Under the pieces are notes generated by a model. That model was given only the letters and a program-made list of their open reading frames with translations. It was not told the DNA's origin and ran no database searches. From Cladopsammia gracilis (taxonomy: Eukaryota > Cnidaria > Anthozoa > Scleractinia > Dendrophylliidae): a stretch of 64,000 nucleotides of DNA. Both the position numbers and the translations under genes were made by a program. Positions 11,960 through 22,800 of the stretch are shown here, piece after piece; the first letter of the stretch is position 1, and each line of letters starts with the position of its first letter. Location of the stretch: assembly GCA_022457155.1 (NCBI GenBank), contig JAJGOT010000218.1, positions 1,250,017 through 1,314,016 on the forward strand, in the 5' to 3' direction.

Positions 11960-12050
11960 ACGCTACGAATACGGCATCGTGTGGGGGGTCGAATCCATGC
12001 GAATATTTTTTAATACGCTGACGTAACAGCATCGGATCCAGTCTTTAACC
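11960..12050. mobile_element. right part of the split GTCCACACGT-family MITE
   Basis: It starts with the second copy of the 9-bp duplication (11960-11968). It continues with 'gcgaatattttttaatacg', similar to the right half of the MITE at 28483-28676 ('gcgaatattttctaatccg'). The terminal part is degraded. Confidence 0.5.
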
Positions 12051-12249
12051 GGGCAAATATTTCACCGCATATAAGCGGGTGTAATTAAATGTATTTTCCG
12101 CTGGTTTTCCAAGTAATTTATGCTACTTGTTTAGCTTTATCACCTGCCGCACCCTCTATTGTGTATTACACACGTCCTATTGGTCAGCTTTCTAGTACTT
12201 ATAGACCTTGGCCTATTCATGAATTTCATTCACGCTTGCGGTTCCACAC

Positions 12250-13030
12250 AGTTTACACATCCCTTTGCCAGTGCTACTGAGGGTGGTGCATTTGTTGACC
12301 CAAACAATGAATTTGTGTGTCACAAAACGTGGACGCAGGACGAGCGTTTTCAAGTGCCACGTGGAGGGAGTTGTCCGTTGTTGAATTTTCATTGCAATCT
12401 TTTGCCTTGAGTGCTCCAAGGATCGCATGTAAGTGGTTTACTGATAGCCAAGCGGCTGCTAAAATCGTTGAAGGGGGTAGCACGAAATTGGAGTTTCGCA
12501 AGATGGCCCGGAGTATTTTTAACATATGCACTCGATTGTATATCTATTTGGAGGTCCTATGGTTCCCTCCTACTGTTAATCAGCAAGTTGGGTTATATTA
12601 GTCGGCTAATTGATATAGATGATTGGCAAATTACATGAGTTTTTTCTACCTCTTGAGCATCGGTGGGGGCCCTAAAGTGTCAATTGTCTTACCAACTATT
12701 ACAATCACAAACTCCCTAAGTTCTATTCACGGTGATGAAACCCATACACTGCGGATGTCGATCTTTTCGTTCAGCATCTCCGCGGTGAGAATTGTCGGGT
12801 GTTTCCCCCTGTTGGTATTATTCCGTGGGTATTACATTATATGGAATGTCAGTATGCTGTTGGTACACTTGTTGTACTCGTTGGTCTTCGGCTCATTACT
12901 GCTCATTAATTATGCATATAAATATAATAGTTATCTCGTGGCCCACGGTATTCATATCGGGAAGGAGGTTTTAACGCGCGGGAGAAACTCTTATTCGCTT
13001 TTAGGGTCAGATCAATTCACAGGAGACTGA
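12250..13030 (+). pseudogene. DIRS-like retroelement relic (RNase H and downstream region)
   Basis: DIRS elements are tyrosine-recombinase retrotransposons. Frame-shifted reading shows RNase H-type blocks: FASATEGGAFVDPNN and VCHKTW (about 12264-12330), WRELSVVEFSL and CKWFTDSQAAAKIVEGGS (12360-12480), then IDIDDWQ (about 12613-12633). Downstream, another frame reads LPKFYSR, two TGA codons where tryptophans are expected, NPYTADVDLF, GENCRVFPPVG and WVLHYM, and finally an 'RWSSAHYCSL' block. This order matches DIRS1-type polyproteins as I know them. At least three frameshifts and several stops make it dead. No recombinase domain was found. Confidence 0.7.
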
Positions 13031-13044
13031 TTGTCGTCCTAAGA

Positions 13045-13550
13045 ATGGAATTTACTGCGTAATTTATTAGTAGAATTTATATGTTGTACGGGCACGGGCC
13101 TAGATAATGATTGCTCAATATATGCGGCACGGGCCCAGACTACGATCTATTGATTTGTGCGGCACTGGCCGAATATGGATTGGAGTTTACCGCGTAATTT
13201 ATTATGAGCGAAATTTATATATGGCACGAGGCACGGGCCTAGATAATGATTTCTCAATATATGCGGCACGGGGCCCAGACTACGACCTATTGATTTGTGT
13301 GACACTGGCCGAATATGGATTGGAGTTTACTGCGTAATTTATTAGTGAAATTTATATATTGCACGGGCACGGGCCTAGATAATGATTTCTCAATATATGC
13401 GGCAGGGACCTAGACTATGATCCATTGATTTGTGTGGCACTGGCCGAATGGGAATCCATTGATTTGTGTGGCACTGGCCGAATAGGGATCCATTGATTTG
13501 TGTGGCACTGGCCTAATAGGGATTCATTGCTTTATGTGGCACTGGCCTGA
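13045..13550. repeat. tandem repeat array, 136-139 bp units degrading to about 33-bp units
   Basis: Three long units repeat with starts of 'gcacgggcctagataatg' at 13092, 13231 and 13367. The tail is a shorter series of 'ccattgatttgtgtggcac' units. A 76-codon ORF across it is a by-product of the periodicity. It directly follows the DIRS relic. Confidence 0.85.
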
Positions 13551-15194
13551 AACAATGCCTTATCGATTTATGTAGCAGTGACTTGTTCGGAAGAGGCGGC
13601 ACTTAACTTGTTGGCAGTTTTGTGCGCTCATGATTACGGGGCAGGGTGTTCGGGTGTTGTTTCTAGTTCGTTTGTTCGTTTTCGTTCGTATGTTATGCTC
13701 TTGCTTTTTCAGACGTTTTCTTCAAGCAAAGGATAAAAGTGTTTTCGCAATTTTGCTTCACTGAGTGTTAATCAGGTGTTGGAGGCGATGTTGAAGTCCA
13801 GAGCAGATAGTACAGCCACATCTTCCATGCGTGTTATTAAAACATTTATGAGCTGGTGTAAAATAAGACGGATATATATAGGGAAGGGAACTACGTCTTT
13901 TTTAGTGCATCTGGTTCTAAATGCTGCCCTGTGAGTGTTTAAGAAGGTATTTGAATGTAGCCGGTATTAGCGATAGTAGTACTCTCCCGTTGTTTAGACC
14001 TCTCATGTTTCACCGTAGTAACTCTAGTTATACCCTAGAAGTGGTAAGTTCTCTTACACTAGATGTAGGGAAGTTCTCCGAGATGCCTTAAGTCACCTAG
14101 GTTATAACCCGCAACGATTATGGCCTTCATAGCCAAGGATCTGGCGGTGTTACATCCGCGGTGTGTATAATGTAATTTCTGGCGTTTGAGCAACGTAGTC
14201 AACGAGTTAGACGGAATTTGATGTTTCTACGGCACGGGAACAGCAGGGGCCGGGCATTATTGTTGTAGTGCATTGTGGGTAGCATAACTTCGTTATAAGC
14301 GAAGTATCGTACGTGGTTAATAGTCATTCTAGGCCTGCAACATTCAGCTTCAGTATTTATTTATTTATTTTTCTTACTGTGTAAGAACTTAGGCGCATTT
14401 TGTACTTATTGTGTAATACTTATATAGGGCCTCGTAGGATGGGCTACAGAGTTTGAGCCATGGATCCTACCCAGATTTCCTGCCGCATATTTTTCCCCAA
14501 AAGGGTTTTTTTGGGTGACAGGTTTTTTCTGGCCTCCGTTTAACCGCAGTTTCTTTGTATGTGAGTGGTTGCTCAGCTCTGGTTCGTCATTAGCATTGTA
14601 TTATATTCATTTTATGGATTTTGACTACACTTACCGTTAAATTGTATTGTTGTACTCACATTATATTAAATATGTTCGTAAATGCCGTTGGTGTCGGGCC
14701 GAAATGCAGCAAAATCAATCTATTGGAGCGTATGATGTGTGGAGTTGAAATGTAGCAATTCGATCCCAGAAAGGCTACTCATAATACATCGCTGAGATGG
14801 AAGTCCGATTCCGCTATGAACATCGATGTCGAAGGAAGCCCTAAGAGAAGGTTACAAGTAACTAAGTATTCGGCATTGTAATATTGCGGGACACATGTAT
14901 TTACTTTTTCCGTTAGATTAGTTAAGGTATACGAAGAATTGTAAGATATAGTAATTAGCCTATTTAGATGCATTCCCTTCTGTAACTTCATGTATGATGT
15001 AATAAAACTGTGCTGGATTCGCTTGCGTATCCTACCATACTTTGTGTCTGGTGATTGGTATTACGGGAATTGAAGGGTAAAATGATTTACGTTCGTTTGA
15101 GCGCAGCGAATTAGAACGTAACATCAAATTACCGCATGCAAGTAGTAAAATAGGCCCCGATTTACCTAACAGTAGTATTCTTTATATTACTGAC
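13551..15194. other. non-coding stretch after the DIRS relic
   Basis: No domain or inverted repeat of note. AT-rich tracts occur at 14351-14375. It may be the degraded remainder of the DIRS element, but no recombinase motif could be read. Confidence 0.3.
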
Positions 15195-15612
15195 GTTAGA
15201 CACAGAACTGAGAGAAAAGAGCTCCAGTTTAGCACTGATCTGCAGTGTTTAGGGTTAAGCACTGATTTGAAAACGGTTAGCTTTCATTTATGGTTATGGG
15301 TAACTCTATAAATATGTTAAAAATTATAACTCCTGTCAGCTAGCCCTCGTTGGTGTAGTGGATATGGGTAGAGAGGTTTTGCACGGCAGCCATGTTGCAT
15401 GGCAAAAACAATAGATTCTTTTCCCTATGGGAAAGAATGTTCTTTCTAATGCAAAGCATTTTCATTGTTCCTGCCATGCAACATGGCTGCCGTGCAAAAC
15501 CTCTATTAGTTATGAAGCAAACGACTCGGGTTCGAGGCATACACCCTTCTGATCTTTTTCTTTCTTTTACTAAAAAAAGGAGTTTTACTTTATGTAAAAT
15601 GTTCAAGTGAAA
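15195..15612 (+). mobile_element. tRNA-derived SINE, copy interrupted by a MITE
   Basis: This aligns with 62590-62900 on both sides of an inserted 133-bp MITE. It carries an A-box-like TGGTGTAGTGG at 15351-15361 and a B-box-like GGGTTCGAGGC at 15528-15538, the RNA polymerase III promoter layout of tRNA-derived SINEs. The MITE at 15372-15504 separates the two boxes, which should disable transcription of this copy. Confidence 0.75.
15372..15504. mobile_element. 133-bp palindromic MITE inside a SINE
   Basis: Termini are AGAGGTTTTGCACGGCAGCC and its inverted copy; the centre contains CCCTATGGG. A second copy of the same length is at 28948-29080. Comparison with the uninterrupted SINE at 62590-62900 shows the insertion point lies in a GGATATTAG context and suggests a TA target. 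Confidence 0.85.
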
Positions 15613-15842
15613 GACGAAAGCCAGTTTGAGGTCAGCTGTATTTTCGTTATTTTTCAGTAAGTGAATTGGGCCTACTTTAACCGCTTGCATGCTGTAATTT
15701 GATGTTAATTAGACTCGCTTATATGCGGTTAATTATATGCGAATCGTCTGAATATTTAACACGGCCGACCGGGCGTTAAATGCAGGAATGGCTCCGAGCG
15801 ACACTTAGATTTTTTTCTATCAGAAAAAGAAAAATGGAATTA

Positions 15843-15905
15843 ATAACCTAGAATCGAATCTGGAACCCTATCTATACACCCTTACACCATGCTAGGCCAG
15901 ACACT
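15843..15905 (-). repeat. tRNA-like sequence, probable SINE head
   Basis: On the minus strand, 'agcatggtgtaaggg' followed by GATTCGATTCT resembles A and B boxes of a tRNA-derived SINE. It abuts the CR1-like fragment that follows on the plus strand. No tRNA cloverleaf could be completed. Confidence 0.4.
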
Positions 15906-16480
15906 AAAAGCTGTGGACCACCAACCTTATCTGGGCATTACCATCTCAGGAACACTTAATTGGAAAACTCATATCTTGGATGTGAAGAATAAAGCTGATA
16001 GGCTGTATTAAAAGGAATCTCCACTCGTGTCCAGAAATAGTTAAAGCACAAGCATACACCTCCTTAGTGAGACCTATCCTAGAATATGGAAGTTCTGCAT
16101 GGGATCCTTACAGGATGATCAAAAATCCTGGCTCGAACAAGTACAGTGTCGTGCCGCGCGTTTTACTACTAAAACATATTCAAGACAGGAAGGATGTGTT
16201 ACCCAAGCGCTAAACCATCTTAATTTGCCAACACTGGAGCACAGAAGAAAAGTAAACAGACTAACTTTAATGTATAAGATACTTCATGGCCAAGCAGCAA
16301 TCAACATGGCCAAGCAGCAATCAACATACCACCTTATGTGAAACATAAAACTGTAATGAAAACTAGAAACTCTGACCCAATGAAGTTTATTTCAATGCAA
16401 ACATCATGTGATGAGTATAAATATAGTTTTTGGCCTAGAACAATTAATGAAAAATTTAATTATAAAAGACGACCCTATCC
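15896..16480 (+). pseudogene. CR1/L2-like LINE, 3' end of reverse transcriptase
   Basis: Broken frames read YLGITISGTLNWKTHI, then NLHSCPEIVKAQAYTSLVRP with ILEYGSSAWDPY, then (shifted) EQVQCRAARFTT and NLPTLEHRRKVNRLTLMYKI. This is the familiar end of CR1-type ORF2. At least two frameshifts and a stop are present. A 20-bp direct duplication of CATGGCCAAGCAGCAATCAA at 16285-16324 adds a further break. Confidence 0.8.
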
Positions 16481-17210
16481 CTAAATCTAACCTAATCGCG
16501 AATCTAGCTTAGATCTAATAATCGCTTTGCCTAGGCCCAATTTTATCTAATAACGAAAACCTACCTTCGTTCCAATCCAGGCACAAACAAGAGAGAAATG
16601 AATGTTAATGAGGTCAGGGGTTTCCTTTCAAACGGCTCGGAGCCATTCCTGCATTTAACGGATAGCGCTTCACTTCTACTTGGACTTATTTCAAGTCTAA
16701 TATTAAACGTGTTTACAGTGGAACTTGGCGAAACAAAAATAATTTCGACACTATTGTTCACTTGCACACCAACACTTACACTATCTTGACGGACGGCTTC
16801 AGGCAGAATTTAAGAGAAATATCCCTTCTTCGTTATGGCTACAATTAAATCTTACATTCAAGCACAATGACTGCCCTAGCTGACCTCAAAGTAAACCTAC
16901 TCGGCTCAATTGCCACATTATCGTAAACTGAACTTTCACACCTTTTCTTAGACTTCTCATTCCTTTACACATTTGTTTTTCGTAAATAATTTGGGACATA
17001 CAGTTAATTTAGCCTTTCTTCTTTGAGAATTTCGGGGTCTACCCGGGTCTACCCCTTTTAGTTTTCTTAGTTGAGGCCGTTCAAAATTGATAAGTTCACC
17101 AACTCGCCTAGGTCTCCTGGTGAGTAACAATAATTTTCTGCGCCCACGCGGCGGTCACGCGCGTTCTTTATCATCTTCTTGTTTGGTCTTTTTTCGGCCT
17201 ATTTTCCCTC
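16481..17210. other. intergenic, no gene recognised
   Basis: Short ORFs on both strands near 16561-16789 have no recognisable domain. The stretch ends at the left terminus of the large transposon. Confidence 0.3.
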
Positions 17211-17297
17211 AATAGTCCATTTTACAGTTGTGTGCTTGGTGACCTTGCCTTTGAGTGGAAGCGAGGCTGAAGGTGACCTTGTTATGATACAGACCTT
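17211..17297 (+). repeat. left outer terminal inverted repeat
   Basis: Begins AATAGTCCATTTTACAGTTG and pairs with 25663-25749. Confidence 0.85.
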
Positions 17298-17350
17298 GGA
17301 GCTTTTCAGATGTAAATTTAGTTGGTTAGCATGAGAAAAGCCTTATTAAT

Positions 17351-18578
17351 AGCGGAGCACTTGCCAGGCCGAAGGCCTGGCTGCGCAGCTCCATACTCAT
17401 AGAAGCGATGCCCTTCATTTTTCATGGTCATGGCTAGCGGAATGTTTCGCGGGCGCGCGTGTGCCCGACGCCGCCCTCCGCCGTCGCGCAGGACTAGCTT
17501 GCCTTCGCGCAGGACTAGCTCGCGGGCGCGTATGACGTCGGAAAACATGCGCGTACGACGTCATATTGAAACCAAAGCGAGGCTTTGTTTTTCGCGCGGT
17601 TACACGGCCGAATGTCACGTCAGCTAGAAAAACACTTGGATGTTTTACTGTGAATTTACTAAGCGGAGAAAACCGTTTAAATTAAAGGCGTTATTTCCCT
17701 GAATATTTTGCGGTTTGCTACTCAAGACAAGGATACTAATTAAGGGATACTCAGAAGCCGTTTTAGTGTAAAAAGACGAGCTTTCAGGGATAAAATCTTG
17801 TTTTTTATCAATGCGGGAGATGTTTGTTTTCTACGGATTTCAGAACCAGAAGCGGAGATTTGAATTTCCAAGCAAGCGAGGGACTATTAAAAGGTAAAAC
17901 AGATTACTGTTTTCGATGAGAATTTATGTTGATATCAATCTGTGAGTGACTTTTTATTGGTGTTATTGTTAGTTTTGGAGAATTGATTTTAAAACGTGCT
18001 TGAATTCAGTTGTATCGATCTCTTGAATTTCATCGAAGAAAGCTTGAACTCGATGAGCTATAATTAAATGGCATTGAAATGGTACGCGTTTTGCTTTTAA
18101 ACGTAAACTAATGGAGATTTCAATAAATTTTTTCGAAAGAAGATTGTGTTGTCCATTTTTATGTGTTTGTTCATTCATTAGATAGATTTAAAAGCAATTT
18201 TATATAAACAAAACAAGACTGATTTTATAGTACAGTTCCATCTTCACTCGTATCGCCTTATGCAAATATGTTTATGTATTTTTGCAATTTCTAATTTTCA
18301 AATCAGTTTCTCGAGCAATTTTTGACAAACAAAAACTGTATTTTATTCGGAAAGTAGTGGTACTAGTTATTCCAGACAGAGAAAAGTTGTTTTTGTGAAC
18401 TTTTGTACGGTCCATAAAAATGTACTGTGCAGACGGTCGCGTAATACTGATTTTGAGAATTGCTAAAATTGAAAATAGCCCGTTCGTCAATCTTAATTCT
18501 TGTGCTTCCAACCTTTCACCTTAGTTAAGCTTGTTCAAAGTGCGACGCTGTTAGGCTTGGGCTATCTATATATATTAG
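17351..18578. repeat. dispersed repeat, copy 2, nested in the transposon's left arm
   Basis: This is homologous to 3592-4543 and longer because of extra sequence around 17860-18080. The right transposon arm lacks it and runs straight from the outer to the inner repeat, giving a pre-insertion reference. The 5' GC-rich part again yields spurious ORFs. Confidence 0.75.
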
Positions 18579-18912
18579 TCGAGGAGCAAACACCGGAAAA
18601 ATGACGTTCCGTTCAACCATCGCCACAGACAAGGTTTGAAAGCGGATTCTGGTAGAGAAAGACCTCCTGAACAACGCCTGCTACTTCGTCTGGTCGATTT
18701 GTGGTATAGGTTACGAGTTAACGGGCTATTTATATCTTGGCCCAAAAACCACAGGGTACCCACGTCTGATTTTTTGAAAAATATTAATAAAATACGTTAA
18801 AACAATCGATTCGTTCTCGTTTCTTTTTATTTATCACTTTTATTTGAGCGTGCACACCACAACTCATAAAAATAAGTGCTAACTTCGAACCTTCCTACTG
18901 CGCATGTCACAA
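18575..18912 (+). repeat. left inner terminal inverted repeat
   Basis: Starts TAGTCGAGGAGCAAACAC and pairs with 25319-25648. The block 'cacagggtacccacgtctga' within it has a direct partial copy at about 19087-19130. Confidence 0.8.
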
Positions 18913-19249
18913 GTTCAGTCACAAACAACTATCGTTCAATGTCACAGGCGTTGTCGGCTTCCTTAAGTCATTCAATTCAACCTTTCTATTTGTATATTTT
19001 TCGAATCTACTTGTTACTTAATAGTTCATCTGTTCAATGTTTCGGTTTCGATTAATGTAGATGTCACTCAGTTCGTATAGAAATAACACAGGGTACCCAA
19101 AGTCTAATTTTTGAAGAAGAAAAAAATATTGGTCCAAGTTCGGATTTGAACAATGATGATTTGAAATGTTATTATCCTAAAAAAAGTAAATAATCCAGAA
19201 GTGCAATAAATTTAATAAAGAGATTGTGATTAGATCTTTATATCAAGAC

Positions 19250-19324
19250 CTAGCCTGGTTTCCGTGCTCATCAAAGCGAGGCTCACAAGATGGCGGCGCC
19301 CATGGACACGACACTGTTATGGCT
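19250..19324 (+). promoter_or_regulatory. possible transcription start exon with YY1-like element
   Basis: CAAGATGGCGGCGCC at 19287-19301 contains the YY1 consensus AAGATGGCGGC, a known initiator element in some mobile-element and housekeeping promoters. It is followed by a strong donor, GTAAGT at 19325. A plausible acceptor, TTTCATTTAAAG, ends just before CTAAACC at about 19806. Splicing would place a short upstream ORF before the main ATG. This is inference from motif context. Confidence 0.35.
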
Positions 19325-19829
19325 GTAAGTATGGCATTTCTTTCTGATTTGGCCATCTAATATGGGCTCACATAATAATGACTAGTTGACATTTAAGTTT
19401 AGAACCATTCAAAACAAATCATTTCACTTTGTGTATCGAGAAAATAACTTTTTTCTAGAATGAGTCTTGTCTTTTGTCAACCTTCCTAATACACGACTCT
19501 CCACTGTTTGTAAGCGTCCCGAATGTAGAAAATACATTACAATAAGGTATTTTCAGTCGATAACACAGGGAATAGTTGCCCAGTTCTACCATGTTTAGTT
19601 TCTTTGTTAGTCATAACCACAGGTTTTCTTATAAACATTCTCAAAATACCTTTTTGATAAGCTACAAGAATAGCATTTCTAAAAACATAACAATCGCTTT
19701 CGTTCAGTGCGATTCAGCTGAAATCTCATACAAATGTTATCTTTTCAAAAGTGACATAATCATGATTATGGGTCTATACTTTTCACTTTATCTTTCATTT
19801 AAAGCTAAACCATCTTGATAATTCTCCAA

Positions 19830-22800
19830 ATGGCAAGTCAACCAAAGCGACGGAGAGCGGTGTCCCTTGAAAAATGTATCATTTGTCAGGCTGACAAAGG
19901 GAATGATATACTCAGAAGAGCGAAAGAATCCTCCCTCGAGACCCTAAAAGAAGTCATTGAACTCCGTAAAGATGAAGTGTTCGATAGGCTTCACGAAGAG
20001 CTACCAGGTCTGGCAGGCGAAAATGTTCTCTGGCATTCGAATTGCTACTCTTCCTATACTAGCCAAAAAAACATACGCTGTGTTACTGGCACACACGATG
20101 ATGAAGATGGAGTTGATAATGAACAACAACCCAGGGCCTCACGATCTTCTGCTAGTGTATCAGTTGACTGGTCCAAGTGTTTTATTTGCCGAAATAAAAC
20201 ATACAAGAAGGACAAGAAGATGTTTAAGGTATCTACTTTTGAAGCATGCGACAACGTAAAAGAGGCGGCGGAAAGCAAAGGGGACGAGCACATGAAAGAT
20301 ACACTTATCTCAGTGAACTACGATTTAATAGCTGCAGACGCTCAATATCACAAAACATGCTTTGCTTCATATGTAAGCAAGTCTAACCTTAAGCACAAGG
20401 GCTTTAACGAGAAACAAAGAGAGTCACTGTACGGGGAAGCTTTTGAGAAGATGTCAAGTGAAATAGGCGATGGTATTACTCAAGGGAAGGCATATGACAT
20501 GAACTCATTATTATCACGATATAGCGAGCTTCTCGGCGAGAAAGGAATAGATGGAAGCAGCTATACCAAGCAGCGCCTAAAACTTCGACTTGAGAAGCAC
20601 TTTGGAAACACCATTATCTTCCACAAAGATAATGTTAAGAACAGACCAGAGATTATCTACTCTAGCAACATTTCTGTACAAGATATCCTTAATTCCGTCG
20701 CCGCAGCACGTAATTCCAATACTGGTTCTGATAAGGATATTAAAGCCCAAGTTTTAAACCTGGCACGTCACATCAAAGATGAAATTCGGGAGTGTAGTGG
20801 CATTTCTTTGAAACCTTTAAATGCCGATGATGTGTCCCTCGACTCGGCCAAACGAATCATTCCACCGACATTATACTGGTTAGTTCGCCTGCTGATAACG
20901 TCCGACCGTAGTGGGTTAGACGACTTTGACCTCCCCACTCAATGTAAAAGAATAGCAGACGAAAGGCAAACTGTCAGTATCGCCCAAGATATTATCCACT
21001 GTGCCTCTAATTCCCGCATAAAGCTTCCAAAGCAAATAGGCCTAGCGATGGCAGTGCGACAGCTGACAGGATCAAAGCAGCTAGTGGTTTTGTTGAATCG
21101 AATGGGTCACAGCTCCTCGTATGATGAATTGCAAGCGGTGGATACCTGCCTAGCAACGGAGGTCATGGCGAGAGCAGAGCGGTATGGAACGGTCATTCCA
21201 TCAAATATCTATGCTGGATCTTTCGTACAGCTTGCTGCTGATAATAATGACTTATGCGAAGAGACACTAGATGGCAAGAACACAACGCATGCCACCACGT
21301 TAGTCGTTTACCAGAAGAAAACATTTGGTCCAGAATTACCACCTGTAACTTTAGGAGATCATTCACAAAGACGTCGCAGCCTGAAGAGAAGTGAAAGCGT
21401 CTATGAGTTACAAGAGTGCTCAGCGTATGGAAGAAGACCCCAAGTAAACGAGTATGTTGACAAGGTAGAAGAGGGATGGTTCAAGGATGAGAGCGCTGCT
21501 CTCTCTAGCGTTATGATAACTGATGAACTCTGGGCTTTCCTGCGCATGAAACCAGCAGTCATATTTGAGACCGGAACCAGCGAACAAGAAGCGCAACTAG
21601 TTCCCAGTTGGAGTGCGTTTAATGCGATCCTATATCCCGACCTTCCCTTTTCAACAAAGATCGGGCATTGTCCAATGATCGAGGGTACATCGACAGAGTT
21701 CTCCACGGTTTACACGGTCTTAAAACACGCCCAGAAACTGTCTTCCAACTTAGGTCAACGAGACGCCATCATAACCTTTGACCTCGCCATATATGTTAAG
21801 GCTAAGCAAATCCAGATGAAGTTCCCTGCTGAGTTCTCTGACACTGTTATACGTCTTGGAGGATTCCATATCGCACTGAATTTTCTCGCTCTACTTGGTA
21901 AGATGTTTCGAAGCTCTGGACTGGAAGATCTTTTCATTGAGTCAGGCGTTTATGGTGCTGGCACCACCGACGCGTTGATGAAGGGAAAGTCCTACAACCG
22001 CGGGGTTCGAGCGCACAAGTTGGCTATGGAAGCTTTCTACCGTTTGCTCTGGGATGCATTCCTTGCTTGGCGCAAAGCGCGCACTAGTACCGACGGAGTT
22101 GATTTTGTTGACGAAGGGTCCGTGTCAAAACAAGCCAAACAGTGTCAACAAGCGATAGAAGCTAAGGCAATGGTGCGTCAAAGTCTCGATGAACTGCAGC
22201 AAGAGACCAAAGCCCTGCGTTCACAGTTCAAAGATTTCATCCAAGAATCAAGCAGCCGGTCTAGGATGTTCGCATTCTGGTTGGAGTATAGGCACATGAT
22301 AGAGCTTCTTCTACAATTTGTGAAGGCTGAGAGAGTTGGCGACTGGGAACTGCACCTGTCAAGCGTTTCCGCTATGATTCCATATTACTTTGCCATGGAT
22401 AGGCAAAATTACGCACGTTGGTTGCCCGTGTATGTCCTTGACATGAAGCAGCTGGCGACTAGGCATCCAAACGTCCATCAGGAGTTTCTCAGCGGGAGCC
22501 ATGGGGTCAGCCGTTCGACCAATCCCTTCGCAAAGGTGTGGACCGACATGGCTTTAGAACAATCCATAAATGCAGACTCAAAGTCTAAGGGGGGAATTGT
22601 TGGCATTTCTCAGAACCCAGGTGCCCTTGACCGATGGTTTCTCACCAGCCATGAGCGTGCCTCGACGACGAGGGCTGTAAAGGATATGTTCATTGATGAA
22701 CACAATACTGTTGATGTCCACAAAGAAGCTACGCCAAAGAGAGTTGCTCGAGATGAGGCCGATGTCCAGAAGTTGATTTCCTGTTTCTCTTCAGATCTGA

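Noticed and set aside
13107..13337. 76-codon ORF
   Set aside because: Lies wholly within tandem repeats and repeats its own residues with the array period.
14284..14307. loxP-like ATAACTTCGTTATAAGCGAAGTAT
   Set aside because: Only a short imperfect palindrome similar to half-sites of loxP; the spacer and arms do not match, and no Cre-like gene is present.
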